NCBI RefSeq assembly: GCF_001952855.1
Contig: NZ_LPNO01000018.1
Coordinates: 42,923 to 95,664 of the forward strand
Reading direction: 5' to 3'
DNA from: Pseudomonas sp. ATCC PTA-122608
Lineage (GTDB): Bacteria; Pseudomonadota; Gammaproteobacteria; Pseudomonadales; Pseudomonadaceae
Length of the DNA stretch: 52,742 bases
The notes under the pieces were generated by a model. It had not been told where the DNA came from. It did not search any database and saw only the letters and a program-made list of their open reading frames with translations. Positions 8,772-16,110 of the stretch are shown in pieces (the first letter of the stretch is position 1; each line of letters begins with the position of its first letter). Both the position numbers and the translations under genes were made by a program.

Positions 8772-10072
8772 CCCTAACGTTCCGCTGGCCGCGCACCCTG
8801 GCGGCGCAACTGTCGGTGATTTTCATCGTCAGCCTGCTGTGCGCCAACGCCCTGTCGTTCAGCGCGCAGTTCTATGAGCGCTACGTGAGTGCCCGGAGCG
8901 TGATGCTGGGTAACCTGGAGAACGACGTGTCGACGTCGATCGCAATCCTCGACCGCCTGCCCGCCGCCGAGCGCGCCAGCTGGCTGCCGCGCCTCGACCG
9001 CAACGCCTACCGCTACCTGCTGAATGCCGGCGAACCCGGCGAGCCGATGGCCAGCGACGACGTGCCCATGGCCGCCACTTCGATTGCCGATGCCCTGGGC
9101 GAGCATTACCCGCTGACCTTTCGCGACATCCCGGGCCTGCAAAAACATTTCCAGGCGCACCTGACCCTGGCCGATGGCAGCCCGATCACCATTGATGTAC
9201 ACCCCAAGCCCATCCCGTTTGCCTTCTGGCTGCCGGTGGTGCTGGTGCTGCAACTGGTGGTGTTGCTGATATGCACCTGGGTCGCCGTACGCATCGCCAT
9301 CCGCCCGCTGACACGCCTGGCACGGGCGGTGGAAACCCTCGACCCGAATGCGCGCCCGACACCGCTGGACGAAACCGGCCCCACCGAGGTGGCGCATGCG
9401 GCGGCGGCGTTCAACGAGATGCAGAAGCGGATTGCCGAGTACCTCAAGGAGCGCATGCAGATTCTGGCGGCGATTTCCCATGATTTGCAGACGCCGATCA
9501 CCCGCATGAAATTGCGCGCCGAGTTCATGGAGGACTCGGTGGACCGGGAAAAGCTCTGGAGTGATCTGGGGGAAATGGAGCATCTGGTACGCGAGGGTGT
9601 GGCTTATGCCCGCAGTGTGCATGGGTCCACCGAGGCCAGTTGCCGGATCGACCTGGATGCGTTTCTCGACAGCCTGGTGTTTGATTACCAGGACATGAAC
9701 AAGCAGGTGAGCCTGACCGGTAAAAGCGCGGTGGTTTTGGATACGCGGCCCCATGCGTTGCGTCGGGTGCTGGTAAACCTGGTGGACAATGCGCTGAAGT
9801 TCGCCGGGGCGGCGCAGTTGCAGGTGGGGTCGACGGCGGCGGGTGAGCTTTCGATCAAGGTGCTGGACCGGGGACCGGGGATTGCGGCGGATGAGCTGGT
9901 GCAGGTGATGCAGCCGTTTTATCGGGTGGAGAGTTCGCGTAATCGCGGCACCGGTGGTACAGGGCTGGGGCTGGCGATTGCCCAGCAACTGGCGGTGGCG
10001 ATTGGTGGGGAGTTGACCTTGAGCAATCGGGATGGGGGTGGATTGTGTGCCGAGGTTCGGCTGGCGCTGTGA
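8768..10072 (+). CDS. Sensor histidine kinase (HAMP, HisKA, HATPase)
   Basis: 434 residues. Helix 1 is at about 12-33 and helix 2 at about 152-175, with a ~115-residue periplasmic sensor region between them that has no domain I recognise. HAMP follows (RPLTRLARAVETLDP), then the H-box ISHDLQTPITRMKLR with phosphoacceptor H238. The N-box is NLVDNALKF, G1 is DRGPGI and G2 is GGTGLGLAIAQQ. It phosphorylates the OmpR-type regulator encoded just upstream. Codon use shifts strongly to G/T third positions in the last 300 bases, next to repeat element B. The stimulus is unknown; the neighbouring thioredoxin operon suggests an envelope redox or metal signal. Confidence 0.93.
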   Translation: MTLTFRWPRTLAAQLSVIFIVSLLCANALSFSAQFYERYVSARSVMLGNLENDVSTSIAILDRLPAAERASWLPRLDRNAYRYLLNAGEPGEPMASDDVPMAATSIADALGEHYPLTFRDIPGLQKHFQAHLTLADGSPITIDVHPKPIPFAFWLPVVLVLQLVVLLICTWVAVRIAIRPLTRLARAVETLDPNARPTPLDETGPTEVAHAAAAFNEMQKRIAEYLKERMQILAAISHDLQTPITRMKLRAEFMEDSVDREKLWSDLGEMEHLVREGVAYARSVHGSTEASCRIDLDAFLDSLVFDYQDMNKQVSLTGKSAVVLDTRPHALRRVLVNLVDNALKFAGAAQLQVGSTAAGELSIKVLDRGPGIAADELVQVMQPFYRVESSRNRGTGGTGLGLAIAQQLAVAIGGELTLSNRDGGGLCAEVRLAL

Positions 10073-10100
10073 CTGGGTATGGGCTGAGCTGGGTTGCGTG

Positions 10101-10843
10101 TATATCCGTTATTTAGGTAACGGCGACTATGGGTTCCGCTCTTACAGCGGCTCACTTTTGAACAGCGCAAAAGTAAGCAAAACGCTCTTGCCCCACCACT
10201 CGGCACCTCGCTTGGGCTCGGTGTGCCCGCACTCCGGCTTTGGAGCGTGGTTTAACGGGGCCCGCAGATCAAGATCAAAAGCAGATCAAGGGCACAGCGG
10301 CCTACAGGCCGGCTTGAGTGTTAAGAGCGAAAGCAAAGCTGCTTTTCTGTTTTATGTAGGAGCGAGCTTGCTCGCGAAAAACCTGAGACCGCCGCGTTCA
10401 TCCAGAATGCCAGCGTCATCGTTAACGACCTTCGCGAGCAAGCCCGCTCCCACATTTGGACCGTGCCCGCTTTAGCTTCTGATTTTGCTGTTGCCTTTGC
10501 TTCACCACACTCAAGCCGGCCGGTAGGCCGCTGTGCTCTCGCTTTTGATCTGCTTGTGATCTTGATCTGCGGGCCCCGTCAACCACGATGGCCGCAAGCA
10601 GGCACGGTGGAGCGGGTAAATCGGCAGGGAAGCCGATTTAGCCGCGCCGGGCCATGAATGGCCCGTCGCGGCGGCCCGCGGAATCGGGCCGGAGTGCGGG
10701 CATGCCGAGCCTAGGCGAGGCACCGAGTGGTGGGGCAAAGACCTTTTGGTTACTTTTGGCTGGGCCGGCATTCCGGGCGTTTGCCAAAAGTGACCCGCTG
10801 TAAGAGCGGAACCATAAGCCGCCGTTACCTAAATAACGGATAT
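10101..10843. repeat. Nested inverted-repeat element, copy B (convergent junction)
   Basis: This is the best preserved copy. Left end TATATCCGTTATTTAGGTAA and right end TTACCTAAATAACGGATAT form a long outer inverted repeat that continues into the TTCCGCTCTTACAGCGG arm and the CACTTTTG motif. Inside, 10292-10322 and 10507-10537 form a second inverted repeat (CAGCGGCCTACAGGCC against GGCCGGTAGGCCGCTG), and a REPIN lies at the centre. The 0.78-kb gap between the sensor kinase and the Urt-type operon holds no credible gene. Confidence 0.87.
10355..10454. repeat. REPIN at the centre of element B
   Basis: The left half is a variant (TGTAGGAGCGAGCTTGCTCG), whereas the right half has the usual AGCAAGCCCGCTCCCACA form, so the two halves are no longer exact complements. 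Confidence 0.85.
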
Positions 10844-10856
10844 GTACACAACCAAG

Positions 10857-11546
10857 TCACACCGACAAATACCGACTAATGGTCGCCTCATCCACCCGAT
10901 CCCGGGTTTCCTCAATCACAAACCTCCCCTTCTCAATCACCAAAAACCGATCAGCAATCTCCAGCGTAAACGACAACACCTGCTCAGAAACAACAATAGT
11001 CAAATCCCGCAAATTGCGAATCTCCTTAAGCGTACGAGCAATGTCCTTGATGATCGAAGGCTGAATCCCCTCAGTCGGCTCATCCAACAACAACACCTTA
11101 GGATTCGTCGCCAACGCCCGGGCAATCGCCAATTGCTGTTGCTGCCCCCCAGACAAATTCCCACCCTTGCGCGAACGCATGTCATACAACACCGGAAACA
11201 GCGCATACAAATCTTCCGGCACCCTGCCCCGTGCCGCCGCCGGCAACCCGGTCTGAATATTCTCCAATACACTCATGCTGGGAAAAATCATCCGCCCCTG
11301 CGGCACATAGGCAATCCCCCGCTCCACCCGCTCATGGGTTTCAAGCCCAGACACATCATGCCCATCCACACTCACCTGCCCCTGCCACTGCGGCAGAATC
11401 CCCATCAGGCTCTTGAACAGCGTGGTCTTGCCCATCCCGTTACGCCCCATCACCGCGACGATCTCACGCTTCGCCACATCCAGTTCCAGGTCGTGAAGAA
11501 TCTGGCTCTGCCCGTACCCACACGACAGTTTGTCGATCTTGAACAT
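10857..11546 (-). CDS. urtE: Urt-type ABC transporter ATPase, UrtE-like
   Basis: 229 residues. ATG 11546 is chosen because it follows the upstream ATPase stop by 10 bases and gives the normal family start MFKIDKLSCGYGQSQIL. Walker A is GRNGMGKTT, signature LSGGQQQQLAIARAL and Walker B VLLLDEPTEGIQPS, the last being typical of UrtE/LivF-type proteins. It pairs with the UrtD-like ATPase to drive the two permeases. It is the last gene of the five-gene operon and abuts repeat element B; its 3' end is rich in G/T-ending codons. Confidence 0.87.
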   Translation of the reverse strand: MFKIDKLSCGYGQSQILHDLELDVAKREIVAVMGRNGMGKTTLFKSLMGILPQWQGQVSVDGHDVSGLETHERVERGIAYVPQGRMIFPSMSVLENIQTGLPAAARGRVPEDLYALFPVLYDMRSRKGGNLSGGQQQQLAIARALATNPKVLLLDEPTEGIQPSIIKDIARTLKEIRNLRDLTIVVSEQVLSFTLEIADRFLVIEKGRFVIEETRDRVDEATISRYLSV

Positions 11547-11556
11547 GCCCGACTCC

Positions 11557-12315
11557 TCAGTGGCCCAAATACACTTCAATGACTTTCGGATTGCTCTGCA
11601 CCGACTCCATGCTGCCCTCGGCCAGCACCTTGCCCTGATGCAAAACCGTGACCTTGTGAGCGATGCTCTTGACGAACTCCATGTCATGCTCGATCACCAA
11701 CACCGAGCGCCCCTGGCTGATGCGCTTGAGCAACTCGGCAGTTTGCGCCCGCTCGTTGACGCTCATCCCGGCCACCGGCTCATCGAGCATCAACAATTCA
11801 GGGTCTTGCATCAGCAGCATGCCAATCTCCAGCCACTGCTTTTGCCCGTGGGACAGCAGGTCCGCCTGCTGCTGCAACAAATCACCGAGGAAGATCTCCC
11901 GCGCCACTTCCTCGACCCGCGCGACCACCTGGGCATTACGCTTGAAAAACAGCGCCCCCCAAACCTTGCGCCCAGCCGGATACGACATTTCAAGGTTTTC
12001 AAACACCGTGAGGTTTTCGTAGATCGACGGGTTCTGGAACTTGCGCCCTACCCCGGCCCGCACGATGTTGTATTCGCGCATTTTGGTCAGTTCCTGGCCG
12101 TCGAACTGGATGCTGCCGCTGGTGGCGCGGGTCTTGCCGCAGATCAAATCCAGCACCGTGGTTTTGCCGGCACCGTTGGGGCCGATCACCACCCGCACTT
12201 CATTGCGGTCGATGTACAGGTTGAGGTTGTCGACCGCCTTGAAGCCGTCGAATGACACGGTCAGCCCTTCAATGGCCAACACGGGCTTTTTCATTTCAAA
12301 ACCGACGGCGGTCAT
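11557..12315 (-). CDS. urtD: Urt-type ABC transporter ATPase, UrtD-like
   Basis: 252 residues. Walker A is GPNGAGKTT, the signature is the degenerate LLSHGQKQWLEIGMLLM seen in UrtD-type proteins (LSHGQKQWLEIGM is diagnostic), and Walker B is LLMLDEPVAGMSV. These features separate it from the LivG amino-acid ATPases. The start overlaps the permease stop by 4 bases. It works with the UrtE-like ATPase on the cytoplasmic face of the importer. Confidence 0.9.
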   Translation of the reverse strand: MTAVGFEMKKPVLAIEGLTVSFDGFKAVDNLNLYIDRNEVRVVIGPNGAGKTTVLDLICGKTRATSGSIQFDGQELTKMREYNIVRAGVGRKFQNPSIYENLTVFENLEMSYPAGRKVWGALFFKRNAQVVARVEEVAREIFLGDLLQQQADLLSHGQKQWLEIGMLLMQDPELLMLDEPVAGMSVNERAQTAELLKRISQGRSVLVIEHDMEFVKSIAHKVTVLHQGKVLAEGSMESVQSNPKVIEVYLGH

Positions 12316-13472
12316 GGTTGTGTCTCCAGGATCTTGGCTTCAGCCTTGGGCTTGATCTTCGCGGGTTCGGCCTTGACCACCGGCTTGCGCCGCAACAGTC
12401 GGGCCAGGGCCTGGCGACCATGGCTGTCCCACAACCCGGCCAAGCCGTTGGGGAAGTACATGACCACCGCAATAAACAACCCGCCCATCAGGTATAGCCA
12501 CAGCTCGGGGAAGGATTCGGAAAAGTAGGTCTTCCCGTAGTTCACCAGCAACGCGCCATATACCGCGCCCAGCAGCGACATGCGCCCGCCCACCGCCGCG
12601 AAGATCACCATTTCGATGGAAGGCACGATCCCCACGAAAGACGGCGACATAAAGCCCACCTGCAAGGCAAACATTGCCCCGCCAATCGCCGAGAACGCGG
12701 CCGCCACGCAGAACACGAAGATCTTGAAACTGGCCACGTCATACCCGGAAAACCGCACCCGCTCTTCCTTGTCACGCATGGCCATCAACAACCGGCCCAG
12801 CTTCGAGGCGAGGATGAAGCGGCCAATGAAGATGCAGCCAAACAGCAGCCCGGCGTTGATGAAATACAGGATCATCTTCGCGCCGTCACCGCGCAGGTCC
12901 CAGCCCAGCAGGGTCTTGAGGTCGGTGATGCCGTTGACGCCACCGGTGAGGCCTTGCTGGCCGACGATCAGCACCGTGAGAATCAGCGCAATCGCCTGGG
13001 TGACGATGGAGAAATACACATCGCCCACCCGCCGCTTGAACAGCGCCATGCCGATGATGAATGCCAGCAACACCGGCACCGCAATCACCGCGAACAGGGT
13101 GAAGGTGAAGCTGTGGAATGGCTGCCACAGCCACGGCAGTTCGGTGATCTGGTTCCAGTCCATAAAGTCCGGGATGCCCGGCGTCGACTGGATCTTGGTG
13201 CTGATCGGGTCCGAGGCCTCAAGCTTCAGAAACATCGCCATGCAGTAGCCGCCGACGCCGAAAAACACACCCTGCCCGAGGCTGAGAATCCCGCCATAGC
13301 CCCAGCACAGCACCAGGCCCACGGCGACGAACGCGTAGGTCAGGTACTTGCCGACCATGTTCAGGCGAAACGCATCCAGGGTCAGCGGAAACACCACGAG
13401 GATCAACACCGCCAGCAGCACGATGCCGATCAGGTTTTGCTGGCCGGCCAGCAGTTTGTCTAGAGCCTTCAT
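12312..13472 (-). CDS. urtC: Urt-type ABC transporter permease, UrtC-like
   Basis: 386 residues with about nine hydrophobic segments, including GIVLLAVLILVVFPLTLDAF, LTYAFVAVGLVLCWGYGGIL and GLFIAVVMYFPNGLAGL. Family motifs of branched-chain-amino-acid/urea permeases are present (GYGGILSLGQGVFFGVGGY, FSIVTQAIALILTVLIVGQQ and GLTGGVNGITD). The C-terminal ~35 residues are a charged Lys/Pro/Glu-rich tail (KPVVKAEPAKIKPKAEAKI) with no known role. It partners the UrtB-like permease. Confidence 0.9.
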   Translation of the reverse strand: MKALDKLLAGQQNLIGIVLLAVLILVVFPLTLDAFRLNMVGKYLTYAFVAVGLVLCWGYGGILSLGQGVFFGVGGYCMAMFLKLEASDPISTKIQSTPGIPDFMDWNQITELPWLWQPFHSFTFTLFAVIAVPVLLAFIIGMALFKRRVGDVYFSIVTQAIALILTVLIVGQQGLTGGVNGITDLKTLLGWDLRGDGAKMILYFINAGLLFGCIFIGRFILASKLGRLLMAMRDKEERVRFSGYDVASFKIFVFCVAAAFSAIGGAMFALQVGFMSPSFVGIVPSIEMVIFAAVGGRMSLLGAVYGALLVNYGKTYFSESFPELWLYLMGGLFIAVVMYFPNGLAGLWDSHGRQALARLLRRKPVVKAEPAKIKPKAEAKILETQP

Positions 13473-13482
13473 CGGTTCGCCT

Positions 13483-14400
13483 CTACTTGCGCACTTTGAT
13501 GGAGAACAACCCTTGCGGGCGCAGCATCAGGATCAGGATCACCGACGACAACGTCAGCACCTTGGCCATCGAGCCACTGAGGAAAAACTCCGACAGCGAT
13601 TGGGTCTGGGCAATCACGAATGCCGAGGCAATGGTGCCGAACAGGCTTTGCGCGCCGCCGAATACGACCACCAGGAAGGTGTCGACGATGTACTGCGAAC
13701 CGGCTGTCGGCCCGGTGGAACCGATGGTGGTGAAGGCCGCACCGGCCACGCCCGCCACGCCGCAACCGAGGGCGAAGGTCATGCGGTCGACCTTGCGTGT
13801 ATTGATACCTACAGCGCGGCTCATCAAGCGGTTTTGCACGGTGGCGCGCACTTGCAGGCCCCAGCGCGAGCGGTAGAGCATGACGAAAATCGCCCCGGTC
13901 AGCAGCAGGGTCAGGCCCATCATGAACAGGCCGTTGCGCGGGATTTCGATAGCGTCGGTGAGGTTCACCGAACCCATCAGCCAGGCCGGCGGTTCGGCGC
14001 TGACTTCACGGGCGCCGAACACCGAGCGGAAGGTTTGCTGCATGACCAGGGACAAACCCCAGGTGGCGAGCAAGGTGTCCAGTGGGCGCTTGTACAAACG
14101 GCTGATCATCGCCCATTCCACCAGCCAGCCGACGGCACCGGCGACGAGGAAAGACAGGGCAATGGCAATGAAAAAGTAATACGGCTGAAAGCTCGGCGCG
14201 AAGTGCGCGGTGAGGCTGGAACAGACGTAAGTGGTGTAGGCGCCAATGGTCAGGAACTCACCGTGGGCCATGTTGATCACGCCCATCTGGCCGAAGATGA
14301 TTGCCAGTCCCAATGCCATCAGCAACAGCACGCAGAACACGGACAAGCCGTTGAACCCCTGCATCGCCGCGATGGCTCCAAATTCCGATAGCCATTCCAT
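13483..14400 (-). CDS. urtB: Urt-type ABC transporter permease, UrtB-like (short form)
   Basis: 305 residues of mostly hydrophobic sequence, with the LivH/UrtB motifs IIFGQMGVINMAHGEFLTIGAY in the N-terminal third and VFGGAQSLFGTIASAFVI near the C-terminus. Classical UrtB of urease-linked operons is longer because of an N-terminal extension; this protein lacks it, as do the amide- or amino-acid-type relatives. Ten bases separate it from urtC. Inference: an importer of urea, a short amide or a related ureide rather than certainly urea. Confidence 0.86.
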   Translation of the reverse strand: MEWLSEFGAIAAMQGFNGLSVFCVLLLMALGLAIIFGQMGVINMAHGEFLTIGAYTTYVCSSLTAHFAPSFQPYYFFIAIALSFLVAGAVGWLVEWAMISRLYKRPLDTLLATWGLSLVMQQTFRSVFGAREVSAEPPAWLMGSVNLTDAIEIPRNGLFMMGLTLLLTGAIFVMLYRSRWGLQVRATVQNRLMSRAVGINTRKVDRMTFALGCGVAGVAGAAFTTIGSTGPTAGSQYIVDTFLVVVFGGAQSLFGTIASAFVIAQTQSLSEFFLSGSMAKVLTLSSVILILMLRPQGLFSIKVRK

Positions 14401-14457
14401 GATGATGGTCTCCTGAGCGGGAGGTAATGATGAAAACCAAGGTCTGCTTTTGATTTA

Positions 14458-14545
14458 TGTGGGAGCGGGCTTGCTCGCGAATGCAGTGCATCAGTCAATA
14501 CATCTGTGAATGACACTCCGCTTTCGCGAGCAAGCCCGCTCCCAC
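14458..14545. repeat. REPIN between urtA and urtB
   Basis: TGTGGGAGCGGGCTTGCTCG and the complementary right half (CGAGCAAGCCCGCTCCCAC) enclose about 40 bases. It separates the binding-protein gene from the permease genes of the same operon, so in the mRNA it forms a large hairpin that may raise urtA message relative to urtBCDE. Confidence 0.88.
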
Positions 14546-14570
14546 CTTTAGATCAGCGCCAGATCCAGGC

Positions 14571-15779
14571 TTATTGGTAGCCTTTCGGGAACGGATTCGG
14601 CTCGATCAGATCCGACTCGTAGATCACCTTGAACTGCCCGTTTGGCTGCACTTCACCGATGCGCGACTTGCTCCACAGGTGATGGTTCTCGTGGATCTTC
14701 ACGTAGCCTTCCGGCGCGTTTTTCAGCTCGATGCCCGGGGAGGCGGCGACGACTTTATCCACGTCGAAACTGCCCGCCTTCTCCACCGCCGCTTTCCACA
14801 ACCATGGGCCGAGGTAGGCCGCCTGGGTCACGTCACCGATCACCGCGTCCTTGCCGTACTTGGCCTTGAACGCTTCCACGAAGGCTTTGTTGTTCGGGTT
14901 GTCGAGGCTCTGGAAGTACTTCATCGAGGCGTAGAAGCCGGCCATATTTTCGCCGCCGATGCCCAGCAGTTCGTCTTCGGTCACCGACAGGGTCAGCAGG
15001 GTTTGCTTGGATGAATTCACGCCCGCCGCGTTGAGTTGTTTGTAGAAGGCCACGTTGGAGCCGCCTACCACGGCCGCGAACACCACATCAGGCTTTTTCA
15101 GCTTGACCTTGTTGATCAGCGAACCGAACTGGGTGTTGCCCAACGGGTAGTAGTCTTCGCCGACCACGGTGCCGTGCAGGACGTTTTCAATGTGCTTGCG
15201 CGCGATCTTCATCGAAGTGCGCGGCCAGATGTAGTCCGAGCCCACCAGATAGAAGGTTTTGGCGCCCTTGGTCTTGGCGATCCAGTCGAGGCTGGCGAGG
15301 ATTTGCTGAGTCGCTTCCTGCCCGGTGTAGATCACGTTTTTCGACTGTTCCAGGCCTTCATAGAAGGTCGGGTAGTAGAGCAGGCCGTTCTCTTTTTCAA
15401 AGATCGGCAGTACGGCTTTACGTGAGGCTGAGGTCCAGCAGCCGAACACCGCCGCCACCTTGTCGTTGACCAGCAGTTTCTTGGCCTTTTCAGCGAAGGT
15501 CGGCCAGTCGGACGCGCCGTCTTCCTGGATCACCTTGATCTGCCGCCCGAGGATCCCGCCCGAGGCGTTGATCTGCTCGATGGCCAGGCGTTCGGCCTGG
15601 ATCGAACCGGTTTCGGAAATCGCCATGGTGCCGGTGGCCGAGTGCAGCTGGCCGACGGTGACTTCGGTAGGCGTCACCGCCAGGCCTTCGTTGTCGGCCA
15701 TGACGCCATGGCTGAACAGACTCGCCGCCAGCAGTGATAACGCCAACAACGGTTTGGAGCGGATCAATCGTGATTCCAT
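14571..15779 (-). CDS. urtA: Urt-type ABC transporter substrate-binding protein, UrtA-like
   Basis: 402 residues. ATG 15779 is chosen for the GAGGAGT sequence 7 bases upstream and because it gives a proper signal peptide (LLALSLLAASLFSHGVMA). Mature-protein motifs typical of UrtA are VTVGQLHSATGTMAISETG, NDKVAAVFGCWTSASRKAVL, YYPTFYEGLEQSKNVIYTG and GSDYIWPRTSMKIARKHI. Diagnostic positions for urea binding cannot be confirmed by eye, and no urease or urea amidolyase genes are nearby, so the ligand may be urea, a short amide or a purine-breakdown ureide. It is the first gene of the operon, divergent from the NCS1-kinase gene and downstream of the palindrome at 15846-15881. Confidence 0.87.
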   Translation of the reverse strand: MESRLIRSKPLLALSLLAASLFSHGVMADNEGLAVTPTEVTVGQLHSATGTMAISETGSIQAERLAIEQINASGGILGRQIKVIQEDGASDWPTFAEKAKKLLVNDKVAAVFGCWTSASRKAVLPIFEKENGLLYYPTFYEGLEQSKNVIYTGQEATQQILASLDWIAKTKGAKTFYLVGSDYIWPRTSMKIARKHIENVLHGTVVGEDYYPLGNTQFGSLINKVKLKKPDVVFAAVVGGSNVAFYKQLNAAGVNSSKQTLLTLSVTEDELLGIGGENMAGFYASMKYFQSLDNPNNKAFVEAFKAKYGKDAVIGDVTQAAYLGPWLWKAAVEKAGSFDVDKVVAASPGIELKNAPEGYVKIHENHHLWSKSRIGEVQPNGQFKVIYESDLIEPNPFPKGYQ

Positions 15780-15845
15780 GGGGCGACTCCTCTGCAATGA
15801 GGGATTCAGCATGGCGGCAGGTGGCCACGGCGGGTATACGCAGCC

Positions 15846-15881
15846 TGACGTAACGGCGTACGTCATTTGACGTATGCCGTT
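15846..15881. promoter_or_regulatory. Palindromic operator candidate upstream of urtA
   Basis: TACGTCA at 15859-15865 and TGACGTA at 15868-15874 are perfectly complementary with a 2-base spacer. The dyad extends outward to 14-base arms (15852-15865 against 15868-15881) with one mismatch. A third half-site, TGACGTA, lies at 15846-15852. It is 67-103 bp upstream of the urtA ATG, where an activator would bind. The LuxR-type response regulator at 19472 is the proposed ligand. Confidence 0.55.
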
Positions 15882-15932
15882 GCGCACCATTTTCGAGCAG
15901 GATCGCGCCCTTCACAAACTGTGGAGATCCCA

Positions 15933-16037
15933 TGTGGGAGCGGGCTTGCTCGCGAATGCGGTGGGTCAGCAACGAATGTATTCACTGATCCACCGCATTC
16001 GCGAGCAAGCCCGCTCCCACACAAGCCCGCTCCCACA
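15933..16037. repeat. REPIN plus an extra half-copy
   Basis: A complete REPIN (15933-16021) is followed directly by a second partial right half (ACAAGCCCGCTCCCACA, about 16021-16037). The reading frame that continues from 15874 into the kinase gene simply translates this repeat and is not part of the protein. Confidence 0.85.
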
Positions 16038-16110
16038 TTTGGACCCGCGGCGCCTGCCAGGGCATGGAACTTGCTCATCCAACCTTGCCCACTTCCTGGA
16101 GCCACCCACC

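Noticed and set aside
10032..10475. Open frames inside the nested repeat elements (also at 28404-28820 and 2014-2259)
   Set aside because: They translate the repeat arms and REPIN and recur in each copy with different frames; no coding signal.
11547..11687. N-terminal extension of the UrtE-like ATPase to 11687
   Set aside because: It overlaps the UrtD-like gene in another frame; ATG 11546 gives the conserved N-terminus.
15874..16110. N-terminal extension of the NCS1-kinase protein from ATG 15874
   Set aside because: It translates a REPIN (GAGLLANAV and HRIREQARSH-like stretches) and starts inside the urtA promoter palindrome; GTG 16111 has a ribosome site and gives the family N-terminus.
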